Shown in pieces: positions 31,290-42,800 of a DNA stretch of 48,086 bases (positions are counted from its first letter, which is position 1; the number at the start of each line of letters is the position of its first letter). The stretch is from assembly GCA_913063265.1 (NCBI GenBank), contig CAJXZG010000036.1, forward strand, positions 1-48,086, given 5' to 3'. This DNA is from an uncultured Prolixibacteraceae bacterium. GTDB taxonomy: Bacteria; Bacteroidota; Bacteroidia; Bacteroidales; Prolixibacteraceae. A program made the translations under genes and the position numbers. Below the pieces are notes generated by a model that saw only the letters and a program-made list of their open reading frames with translations, made no database searches and had not been told where the DNA came from.

Positions 31290-32513
31290 ATGTTTGGGAA
31301 AAAATATGGTTACTATTATAGTTATGCCATAATTGTAGTTGCAATTGTGGTATGTGGATACCTTTTGAATTTACATTTTGCTGTTACATCAGGTAAGTAT
31401 CCTCATTATGACCTTTGTTCGGCGTTTTTTGGCAAAGGATGTATGGTATCATTATTAAGTAAATTTTCAACCTTTTTGGATGTTCCTTTAGGAGGATGGG
31501 GAATCATATACCTTTCATTTTTGTTTTCCTTAATTTTAATTAATCAAAAATTTAATTCCGATGAATCAGATGAAATTATTCAGGTTGCTTTTTGGATTGC
31601 ATTTTTTGGCTCCTTGATAAGTCTGTATTATTTGGTTTTAATGCTCACATTTCCAAAACTTTTTTGTCCTTATTGTAGTATTTTTCATCTATTAAATTTT
31701 TTGTTGTTATTCATAATTAAAAAAATAACTGCAAAATCATTTATACAACTGGCTGGAGGATTGAAAAAAGCTTCAGGTATTTTGTTATTGGGAAATTCGA
31801 TGCCATTACAATTTAATAAATGGAAATGGTTGGCCTTTATAATTCCCGTTTTTTTAGGTCTTTCAATTTATCAATGGATTTTAATAAAGAATCAGAATGC
31901 TGTTATTGAAAGAATCATAAAATATGATCCATTAAAAGAAATTGAAAAGTTTGAAAACAGCGAGACTTTTGAGATTCAATTAACGCCAGATGATCCAATA
32001 CTAGGGTCAGTTGAGGCAAAAATTTCATTGGTTGTTTTTAGCGATTTTCAGTGTTCGGTTTGTAATATGTTTGCGAGTAATTTTAAAAACCTGATAAAAA
32101 GTAACAAAAACAAATTAAATATACGTTTCAAATACTTTCCTTTAAGTTCAGGATGTAATTCGCTGGTTAAAAATGATTTACATCATTTGTCTTGTGAGTC
32201 CGCCTGGGCATGTGAATCAGCAAGAATGCAGGGAAGATTTTGGGAATACCATGATTCATTGTTTTCACTTGGACCTGTAAAAAATGAAAATGAACTTTTT
32301 CAGATTGCAAAATTATTGGATCTTGATATGGTAAAATTTAATGATGACTATCATTCCGAAAAATGCAGAAATAAAATAAAAAAAGATATTGAGGAAGGAA
32401 TTCTTTTAAATATTGATGGAACACCAACTGCTTTTCTAAATGGAAAGAAATTAGAAAATTTATCAGAAAAGGATATAAGTTTTTTAATTAAATTTTTAAA
32501 AAAGAATTTTTAA
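31290..32513 (+). CDS. VKOR-DsbA fusion: membrane disulfide-forming oxidoreductase
   Basis: 407 residues. The N-terminal ~150 are a VKOR domain (bacterial vitamin K epoxide reductase homologue): loop Cys pair Cys43/Cys51, four to five membrane helices and active-site CPYC (126-129). After another hydrophobic helix (~180-197) comes a DsbA/thioredoxin domain with FSDFQCSVC (Cys255, Cys258), helical insert and cis-Pro loop GTPTAF (379). VKOR re-oxidises the thioredoxin domain with quinone, and the latter makes disulfides in exported proteins. The ATG at 31290 is preceded by GGAG at 31280-31283; an in-frame TTG at 31278 is less likely. Extra Cys residues sit in the insert (289, 302, 308, 359). 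Confidence 0.9.
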   Translation: MFGKKYGYYYSYAIIVVAIVVCGYLLNLHFAVTSGKYPHYDLCSAFFGKGCMVSLLSKFSTFLDVPLGGWGIIYLSFLFSLILINQKFNSDESDEIIQVAFWIAFFGSLISLYYLVLMLTFPKLFCPYCSIFHLLNFLLLFIIKKITAKSFIQLAGGLKKASGILLLGNSMPLQFNKWKWLAFIIPVFLGLSIYQWILIKNQNAVIERIIKYDPLKEIEKFENSETFEIQLTPDDPILGSVEAKISLVVFSDFQCSVCNMFASNFKNLIKSNKNKLNIRFKYFPLSSGCNSLVKNDLHHLSCESAWACESARMQGRFWEYHDSLFSLGPVKNENELFQIAKLLDLDMVKFNDDYHSEKCRNKIKKDIEEGILLNIDGTPTAFLNGKKLENLSEKDISFLIKFLKKNF

Positions 32514-32836
32514 AAAGAAATTCTTATTCAATATTAATTTGAACCGCAAAAATATTTTTATTCATCTTCAAATTTTACTTGATTCCCGGAATTAAATTCA
32601 CTTTTTGTGAGAAATCACTTTTTGTTTATTGTTTAACACGAGGTATATAAAATTACAAAAGTTAGCTACTTAGCCAGTCAACTAACAGAGTTATCAACAA
32701 TTATATAAGCCTATAATATACATTAAGTTTAAAAGTTTTCAATTGAAATATTAGTAAAGATTGCCTTAAATATTGGATTCTTTAAAGAAATGCTTATATT
32801 TGATTCGCCCTATTTATAAAACTAATTGTTAATAAC
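32514..32836. other. Intergenic region with PorP promoter
   Basis: 323 AT-rich bases. Apart from the promoter at 32773-32802 I see no coding frame, no strong hairpin and no repeat. There is no obvious terminator after the VKOR-DsbA gene. Confidence 0.5.
32773..32802 (+). promoter_or_regulatory. Promoter of the porP-adhesin operon
   Basis: TTG (32773-32775), exactly 19 bases, then TATATTTG (32795-32802): a textbook Bacteroidota promoter. Transcription would start near 32808, about 29 bases before the GTG start of the PorP/SprF gene. Confidence 0.7.
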
Positions 32837-33787
32837 GTGAAATACGGAGGTATTTATCATGGACGACTAGCAATTGTACTTTTATTATTTCTTGTTTCGT
32901 TACAGAGTGTAGCGCAACCAGATCCGATCTTTACCCAGTACATGTACAATGGACAGGTTTTGAATCCTGCGTACGCCGGAATTTGGGAAAAGGCGGGTTT
33001 TACCGCATTAGTACGTGAGCAGTGGGCCGGAATAAACCGGGCTCCATTAACTGAATCCATTTCACTTCATAGTCCTTTAAATAATGAAAGAGTTGGAATA
33101 GGATTAAATGTGTCTAATGAAACCTATGGACGTGAAGTTCGACTTACGATTTTGGGCGATTATGCATACGAGGTTAATCTTACTCCCTACAGAAGATTAC
33201 GGTTTGGTGTAAAATTTGGATTTACAAATTATAATAATCCACTAACTAAATATCAATTATATCCTGATGGAGAATATGATCCTGTTTTCGCTCAGGATGT
33301 AGATTTGAAATTTTTGCCAAACTTTGGAATAGGTGCTTTCTTGTATGAAGATGATTACTACATTGGTTTGGCTATTCCTAAACTGGTTAAAAATTCTTTT
33401 ACATATAATTATCAGAATTATTCAACACAGGGCGAACTGACCACTCTTTATTTAAATGGTGGATATGTATTTTACCTCGATCCTATGTCAAGGTTGATTT
33501 TTAAACCTACTGCTTTGATGCGTGCAACATGGGGAGAACCACTTCAATTTGATCTTTCGGCAAACATGTTAATCTATGAAAAATTGTGGATGGGAGTAGT
33601 ATGGAGGACAGGTAACGCATTGTGCGTCACATCGCAATGGTTAATTAGCAAAAACTTAAGGGTTGGTTTTGCAATGGACGTGGTTTATACCGATATATTT
33701 CCTTACCAGGGTGGAACCTATGAGTTTACTATGGGTTGGGATATGGATTTTTTTGGGAGAAGTTATGTGAGAGCAAAATACTTTTAA
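32837..33787 (+). CDS. PorP/SprF-family type IX secretion partner
   Basis: 316 residues, starting at GTG 32837. After a signal peptide (LAIVLLLFLVSLQSVAQ) comes the family hallmark DPIFTQYMYNGQVLNPAYAG and a beta-barrel with final YVRAKYF. PorP/SprF proteins sit in the outer membrane and, in Flavobacterium, SprF is needed for export of the giant adhesin SprB, which carries a type B T9SS tail. Here the adhesin gene starts 35 bases downstream, so the pair is probably a dedicated secretion unit: this protein helps export or anchor the giant product. Confidence 0.93.
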   Translation: MKYGGIYHGRLAIVLLLFLVSLQSVAQPDPIFTQYMYNGQVLNPAYAGIWEKAGFTALVREQWAGINRAPLTESISLHSPLNNERVGIGLNVSNETYGREVRLTILGDYAYEVNLTPYRRLRFGVKFGFTNYNNPLTKYQLYPDGEYDPVFAQDVDLKFLPNFGIGAFLYEDDYYIGLAIPKLVKNSFTYNYQNYSTQGELTTLYLNGGYVFYLDPMSRLIFKPTALMRATWGEPLQFDLSANMLIYEKLWMGVVWRTGNALCVTSQWLISKNLRVGFAMDVVYTDIFPYQGGTYEFTMGWDMDFFGRSYVRAKYF

Positions 33788-33822
33788 ATTATAGAAAAAT
33801 TATATTTATTTAGGAATTCAAC

Positions 33823-36800
33823 TTGACTAAACTAAAACATATAGAATTTGTAAAAATAGCAATCATTGCTATTGCGATTTTAATTCTTAATTCCGGAGTT
33901 AAATCAAATCCGGTTTTAAATGATTATGTTGTTTATTCATCGAATACTTTCACGCTTGCTACACAAAATACTTTGGAAATAGAATGTAGCGAAAATATTT
34001 CCGTTTTTACTGATGAAAATTCTTGTGGCGCAGAAATTATTGGAGGGTTGGAACTGAAAGTTTTGTCAGGTTCGCTTAACCAATTAACCTGGAAAATGTC
34101 AGGTGCCACCGAGGATGTTTCTTTACAATCCGGAATTAACCAGCTTAAGAATCATGTATTTAATGAAGGAGTCACTTCAGTTCAATATTTTGCTGCGGAT
34201 CAATTAGGAAATACTTTGTCATGCTCATTTGAGGTAACTGTAATTGACGATGAAGCACCGGTTGTTAAAACTCCTAATGACATTACCATAAAGTGTGGCG
34301 ACAGAATTCTTTCTGCCTACACTACCTTACAGGCTTTTTTAAATGCAGGAGGTGAAGCTTCAGATAATTGTAATTTATTAACTAATAGTTTTACATTGGC
34401 CAGTGAAGTAAAAGAAAACAAAGCATGTCCATATACCATTACCAGAGCCTATCAAATTTCGGATGAACATGGGAATGTTGGATTGGCAAAACAATTTATT
34501 TTTGTTACCGATCAGGAAGATCAGGTATTTGCCGCTGGAACAAGTATTTCAGGTAATACTGCTACCATTTCATACCTCAAGTCCAAGGTTTCTTGTGATA
34601 ATGAAAAAAGTGGTACCATTAATTTAATTTCAAATGGAACTACAGGTAATGTTACCTATAACTGGACTACAACAAACGGGGGAGGAATTGTTCAGGGTGA
34701 AAAGAATCAGACTTCATTAACCGATGGAGATTACAATGTAAAGGTATATGAAAATGGTAAATATCTTTTAGAACTTGATATAAATATTCCTATAGTAGAT
34801 GATGAAATACCGGTAATTGAATCTCCTGATGATGTTAAACTGGAGTGTAATCAATTTATTCCAGCAGCATTTTTAACATGGTCTGAATTTGAATATGCAG
34901 GAGGTCGGGCAATGGACAACTGTCAATTAAATTATTCATCCTTCCAGCTTATTGCTGAATCAAAAAGTAATGCAACTTGTCCATTTATTATTACCCGTAC
35001 TTATCAGATAAAAGATATAAATGGCAATTCAGGAATAACCAATCATTATATTATTGTAGAAAATACAAATGAATTACAACCAGAACCTGAAACTAATCGA
35101 CCGCTGGCCTTAAAATCAGGATCAGGCATAACTGCCGTTTCTTGTATTACTTATACTTCGGATGATTCTTTTACAGTACCTCCAGGGGTTATGTTTGTAA
35201 GTGTTGAAGTTTGGGGTGCCGGTGGTGGTGGCGGCGGTTCCGCTGACAACGATAAAGGTGGCGGCGGTGGCGGCGGTGGCGGCTACACAATTAATCCAAA
35301 TGTTTTTGTAACGTCTGGAACGACTTATACAAATGCCATTTCTGTTGGTTCGGGAGGTGCAGCCGGGGCATGGGATGCAGCCGGAGGAGATGGAGGAACA
35401 ACAACAGTTACTTTCGGTTCTACATCCGTAAGCGCTGATGGAGGTGAAGGCGGTGGAGTACCTTCAGGAAATAAAGCAGGTGCCGGGGGTAACGGTGGTA
35501 ATGGAGGAACTTATGATGGTGGTGATGGGGCTGACGGACAAAAAGGGGCACCCGGTTATGGTGGTGGTGGTGGTAGTAGTGCCGGTTCTTCATCAAATGG
35601 TAATGATGGGAGTTTACCCGCTGGTGGTGCTGCGCCATTTGAAGGAGGTGAAGGTGCAGAAGGTGGTACATCAGCAACGATATCAGGAAACCCACAAGGA
35701 AAGCCGGGTTATGGCCCTGGTGGTGGTGGTAGTGGTGCTGCTGAAAGAGGAGGCCAGGGAGGAACTGGTGCCGACGGTCAGGTTCGTATTTGCTACGACT
35801 GTCCGGATTATTCTCTTTCCGGTGTTACCGCAACACCAGCTTGTGCTTTTGCTGCAATTTCAGATGTGACTATCAGCCTTCCGGCAATTACAAACATTGG
35901 AGTACCGATATATCCGGCAGGCGATTTTGTAGTTACATACAACAGGAGTAATCCTGCTGCAACCGGATTAACAGCAACAGTTACGGTTGACAATAGTGGA
36001 AATGCTACTTTTTCAGCACCCGGTTTTACAAACCCTGGAACATCCATAATCACAATTACGGAGCTTACATCCGGAGATTGTTCATCTCCGATAACAGCAA
36101 ATAATACAGTTACTATTGATGTATACCGATCCATTTTGGCAAGACCGGTTATTACAGGAACAAAAATACAATGTCCATCTATAACCGGAGAAGTTTATTC
36201 TGTTACCGCTGTACCCGGTGCAACCAATTATAATTGGATAGTACCAGCTGGTTGGACAATAACCTCGGGACAGGGTACAGAATCAATAACGGTTACTACA
36301 GGTACTGCCGGACAGAATGGAAATATTTCAGTCATGGCATCAAACATGTGTACCTCAAATACATCTTCGCCTTACGCAGTTTCTGTGCTGGACAATGCTT
36401 CTGTGACATCTGTTTCGGGTCCCAGTCCGGTTTGTATCGGAGCAAATGTAGCCACCTATTCTGCATCAGGGGTAGTTCTTGGAGGTGGAACAGGATCCTG
36501 GACAAGTAGTAATCCAGCGGTTGCAACAGTAAATTCAATATCGGGGGCGATAACCGCCTTGAGTGCAGGTACTACTGATATTATTTATACGATTACCGGA
36601 GGATGTGGTGGCGAACAATCAGCAAGACAAACTTTAACTGTCACACCAAATGCTGATGTACCATCGGTTACAGGAAACTCTCCTTTGTGTATAGGACAAA
36701 CAGATACTTATACAGCTCCTGGCGCGGAGCTTGGAGGCGGAACAGGAACCTGGAGTAGCAGTAATACAAGCGTAGCAACCGTGCATCCTATAACGGGATT

Positions 36801-39800
36801 GGTTACTCCGGTCGGAGCGGGAAATACAATAATAAGATATACGGTTACAGGTGGTTGTGGTGGAACAAAATCCAATCAACAAGCCCTAACCGTAACACCA
36901 AACGCTGAAGTCTCCTCTGTAACTGGATCAAGTCCGGTATGTATTGGAACAAATACTACATTTACTGCCAATGGTGTTGTGTTGGGAGGTGGAACAGGAA
37001 GTTGGAGCAGTAGTAATACTTCAGTAGCAACAATTAATTCTTCAGGTGTCGTAACTGCTTTAAGTGCCGGAACAACTACAATAACATATACGATTACAGG
37101 AGGATGTGATGGAACCAAAACAGCTCAGCAAATTCTAACTGTAACACCCGATGCTTCGATTACTTCAGTTACTGGAACAAGTCCACTTTGTATAGGTTTA
37201 AATTCAACTTACACTGCAAACGGTGTTGTTTTAGGAGGAGGAACAGGAACCTGGAGCAGCAGCAATACATCTGTAGCGACCATCAATACAGCAACAGGAC
37301 AGGTTACGACATTAAGTGCCGGAAGTACCACAATAAGATATACAATTACAGGAGGTTGTAATGGAACACAATGGGCAGAACAGATTTTAAATGTCACTCA
37401 GGATGCAACAGTTGATGCTGGTCCTGCATTAGTCGACATGTGCCAGGGGCAAACTACACCAGCCTTGGGAGGATCTATCGGTGGAAGTGCAACCGGAGGA
37501 ACCTGGACCTCTTCAGTAGGTGGAACTTTTTCGCCTAATGCTAATGATCCCAACGCCACATGGACCCCAACTTCGTCTTTTAAAGGTTCAGCAACCCTTA
37601 CTTTAACCACTGATGGACCTTGTGACCCGGTAAGTGCAAGCAAAACAGTAAATGTAGTTGAGCAGCCGGTAATTTTGGTTGACCCAAGCGACCAAATGAA
37701 TTGTTATGATGGAACTGTGAATTTTAGCGTTTCTGCAACTGGTTCGGCGTTAACTTATAACTGGTATCGTAAAAAACCAAGTGATTCTGATTTTGTTGCT
37801 TTATCAACCAGTTCACCAAACATTACATTTCCTTCAGCTGGTACAATAAGAATCAGTAATGCGGGTGACAACACTCACAACCCGGATGGTTCAGAGTATA
37901 AGGTTATTGTAACTAACGGAACATGTAGTGCAGAATCAAATCCTGCTTCATTAACCGTTAACCAAATTACGGATGTAGACAATTCTACTGCACCAACTGA
38001 TGCAAGTTCTGTCACCTTATGTAATGGGAGTAATTTTAGTTACCAGGTTACTACAAATCATCCTGAAAATATTATTTCTTATCAATGGAAAAAATTGATT
38101 GCCCCGGGGTCGTGGACAAATGTCGCTAATAACGGAGTAATATCAGGAGCAAATTCTGCCCAGCTGAATTTTACCAATGCAACACCCAATGAGAGTGGAG
38201 AGTATCGTGTTTCTGTAAAATTTAGCGCTACTTCTCCATCGAGTTGTGATGTATTAAGTGATGATTTCAACCGTTCATTGATTATTCTGCCGGGTGTTAC
38301 AGCTCCGGTGATTACAGGCCCACAAACTATATGTTATAATACAGCACCTTCACAACTTACTGCAACAGCAGCAACCGGTGGTTCCGGTAGTTCATATTCT
38401 TATCAGTGGCAATCTAGTTCAGATAACGTAAGTTGGTCTGACATTTCTGGAGCAAATTCAATAAATTATCAGCCTCCTGCCTTAACCGGATCTATGTATT
38501 ACCGGATTATTGCAACCGATAATGGAACCTACACATGTGGTTCGGCTACAAGCGAAGAGGTTTTAATAATCGTAGAAACTGCTCCTACTGCAACAGCCGG
38601 AGGAAATACAACAACCTGTCCGAACAGGGAAATTACAGTAAGTGGTGCTTCTGCAACAGATTACAGTACCATTTTGTGGACACACAACGGTTCAGGAACG
38701 TTAACAGACGATAATACTTTTACTCCTACTTATACTCCAGCCCCAGGTGATGCAGGGAATTCCGTAGTTCTAACAATGACAGTTAATGGAACAAATACTT
38801 GTGGAACAGCAACAGCAACAGCAACATTTACAGTGAATGTGGATGTATTACCAACTGCCACAATAGACTATGGAAGTGCTGCATTTTGTGCAGATCAGGG
38901 CATTATAAGTGTTAACCACTCCGGTACATCCGGAGGAACATATACAGCTTCTCCTTCCGGATTAACAATTAATTCAACTACAGGTGAAATAAACACAGCA
39001 ACAAGTTTGCCTGACTCATATACGATTACTTATACCATTCCGGCGAGTGCAACATGTAATCCTGTAACCGCTATAACAACGGTTACTATTAATGAATTGC
39101 CTGAAGCTGAAACAGGCCACGTTCCGCCAGTAAATATTTGTGTAGGTAAAAGTATAGTATTGGGAGAACCTGCAATTACAGGGCATACCTACAGCTGGTC
39201 AAATGATCCTTCAGGTTTTCCTGTTATATCTACTGATGCCCAGATTACTGTAAGTCCTGCTGTTACTACAGATTATTATTTAACTGAAACCATTGCGGCA
39301 ACAGGATGTACCAATTCCAATAGTATTACGGTTACCTCTGCCCAATTAATTAATATTTCATTCATACCAGCCTCACCGGCAGTTTGTTCCGGTGAAACCA
39401 CTGATATTGAAATCATAAGCAACTACGGTAGTACCACTTTTTCCTGGGTTGCTACATTAGAGAGTGGAACAGCAAGTGGATTTGCTGATGGTTCAGGAGA
39501 TGTTATAAGTCAAACATTAGTTAACAATTCAGGATCAAACGCAGTGGTAAAATATGCTATTGCTGCACAGGCTGGTGATTGTCAAAATACAGATGTAGAA
39601 CTTTTAGTTACCGTTTACCCGGCACCATCAGTCCCTACAATTTCTTCTGCAACTACAGAAATTTGTGAAGGGGATGCAGTAACACTAACCTCAAGTCCCG
39701 CAAATGCATATCAATGGTATCTTGATGGTAATCCTATATCCGGGGCAACAAATCAAACTTTCAATGCAGATTCTGCAGGAGATTATTCGGTGGAAACCAC

Positions 39801-42800
39801 TGATCCAAACGGATGCATCGCCAATTCGGCTATTACAACCATTGTGGTAAATGAGCTACCAACCGCAACGATTTCCGGAACCATTGATGTTTGTGAAAAC
39901 GCATCTCAACCTGAAATTACATTTACTGCAAACGGAGGCTCTGCTCCATACACCTTTACCTATAATATTAATGGAACAGGTACTTTTACCACCACTACTT
40001 CTTCAGGAAGTAATTCGTTAACAGTATCTGTACCAACTTCTAACCCGGGAACGTTTGACTATAACCTGGTTTCAGTGCAGGATGGAAGTTCAACAACATG
40101 TTTAAATAATGTAACAGGCACAGCAACGGTAACAGTTAATCCACTTCCTGCTGCTTCCATTAGTGGAACTACAGAAGTTTGTACTGGTGCTGCTTCTCCA
40201 TTAATCACATTTACTGGAAGTAACGGTACGGCTCCATATACTTTTACTTATAATATTGATGGAGGTAGCAACCAAACCATAACTACAACAAGTGGTAATA
40301 GCACTACTGTTGCAGTTCCTACCGGAACAAGTGGTTTATTTACTTACAATCTGGTCAGTATTTCCGATGCAAGTTCTACCAACTGTTTGAATCCGGCAAG
40401 TGGTTCTGCTGTTGTTACAGTAAATGAATTACCTTCAGCAAGCATAACAGGGGATGCAACAGTTTGTCGTGATGATGCTTCTCCAATAATTACCTTTACT
40501 GCCAGCGGAGGTTCAGCTCCTTATACATTTACGTACAATATTAACGGAGGTGCAGAACAATCCGTCACTGCATCGGCGGGTAACTTTATAACTTTGCCTG
40601 CCCCAACTGATGTTGCCGGAACTTATACTTATAATTTAACTGGTGTTGTAGATGGTTCTTCCACAACTTGCCAGGGATCGGCATCTGGTTCAGTAGTTAT
40701 TGAAGTAAATACTTTGCCAACTGCAACGATAAGCGGAGGTACAACAATCTGTCAGGATGATACACATCCTGCAATATTATTTGCAGGTTCAGGTGGAAAT
40801 CCTCCTTATACTTTTACTTACAGGATTGATGGAGGTTCTGTTCAAACGTTGACAACAAATGGAGGAAGCAATGAAATTGTATTTGCGCCTACAGATGTAC
40901 CTGGTACTTTTGTATACGAATTACTAAGCATTGAAGACGGTAGTACTGCATGTGTAAGTAATATTACTGGACAAACCACTTCAGTTACAGTAAACCCAAA
41001 ACCAACGGCTACAATTTCTGCCAATGATAATGAGGTTTGTATTGGAGGGACTCCGCTGGAAATTACTTTTACCGGGGCTAATGGAACCAGACCATATACT
41101 TTTACCTATAGTATTAATGGTGGGGCATTTCAAACTGAAACAACCGATATTGGAAGTGATGAGAAAACAATTATGGTTCCATCTACCAGCGCAGGAACAT
41201 TTACGTATGAACTAACAAGTGTTTCCGACGCCAGCTCTACAAACTGTTTAACTCCAATTTCATTGGAAGAATATACAGTTACAGTAAGTCCGCTACCCGA
41301 AGCTGTGGCCGATGTAACTACCCCGATTTCATGTGTGGGAGGAGAAGCTACTGTAACCATTACGGCTACTGCAGGAACACCCGTATATTCATATACTTTT
41401 AATGGAGTTACAAATTTATCAGGAGTATTTACCAGAATAACGGCAGGAACTTATAACTGGAGTTTCTCTGACGGTAGTAGTTGTGCTCCTTACTCTGGTG
41501 TTTTAGTAGTAGAGGATCCGGTTCCGGTTACTTTTGATGTACCTTCTGTTACTGATGTTTCCTGTGTTGGAGGAAACGATGGACAAATTACAATTAACGC
41601 TCAAGGTGGGGCAGGATCCTATACTTATTCTATTAGTCCAGCAATCGGATCACAATCTCCAACAGGTACCTTTACCGGTTTAACTGCACAAACCTATACG
41701 ATTACTGCAAACGATGGTAATGGTTGTGCTGGAACCACAGATGTAACAATAGGTGTTGCACCGGATGTTACCGATCCGGTAATAACCAGTTGTCCTGTCG
41801 ATATGACTGTATATACCGGTGCAGGAAGTACAGCTTGTGAGCAAATAGCAAGTTGGGCTGCTCCAACGGCAACAGACAATTGTACTTCAGCAGCAAGTTT
41901 AACCTGGACTGAAACGAATGTTTCAGGTTCTGTTTTCCCTGTAGGTACTACAGTTGTTACTCTTACAGTAAGCGATGCCAGTGGAAATGAAAGCTCATGT
42001 ACATTTACTGTAACCGTAATTGATGATACTCCACCAATACCGGATGCCTTGGGAGGAATTAATTCAAATTGTTCAGTAGATTTACCTTCACCCTTACCTA
42101 CTGCTACCGATAATTGCGATGGAACTGTTACCGGAACAACATCAACAGTATTTCCAATTACGGCTGAGGGAACAACTACTGTAACCTGGACTTTTGAAGA
42201 TGCGGCAGGAAACACATCCACAACTACTCAAGAAATAGTTATTGACGATAAGGTTTCTCCGGTTTGGGATAGTCCTGGATTTTTCACCACAAGTGTTCCT
42301 GTATCCTGCGATGGCGATTTAACACCGGCATTTACTGCAACACCAAGTGCAACCGATAATTGCACACCAACAAACGAAATTGTGGTAGCTTATGCCGATA
42401 GTATCGCAAATCAAACTTGTGTTGGAAATTATGATATTTATAGAAAGTGGACCGCAACTGATAACAGTGGTAACTTTACAAGAGGTACTCAAATTATAGA
42501 AGTAAGGGATCGAACCAAACCTACTTTAACTTGTAGCGATTACTCTGTTTCGTCGCCCGATGATATTCCTCCTCCGGAAGATTTATTTAATGTAAACTAT
42601 TCTGATAATTGTGATCCTTCTCCTACTATTGAATGGGATGAGCAATTTATATTTGATGCAAATCAAAAAGCGGGATTTTGCCCCGAACGTGTAATCAGGG
42701 AATATACAGTTAGAGACGCATGTGGAAATGTATCCGCAATTTGTACACAAACCATTACTGTTACTTATAGCAATGGAGAAACCTGCGAAGTTTGTACTGA

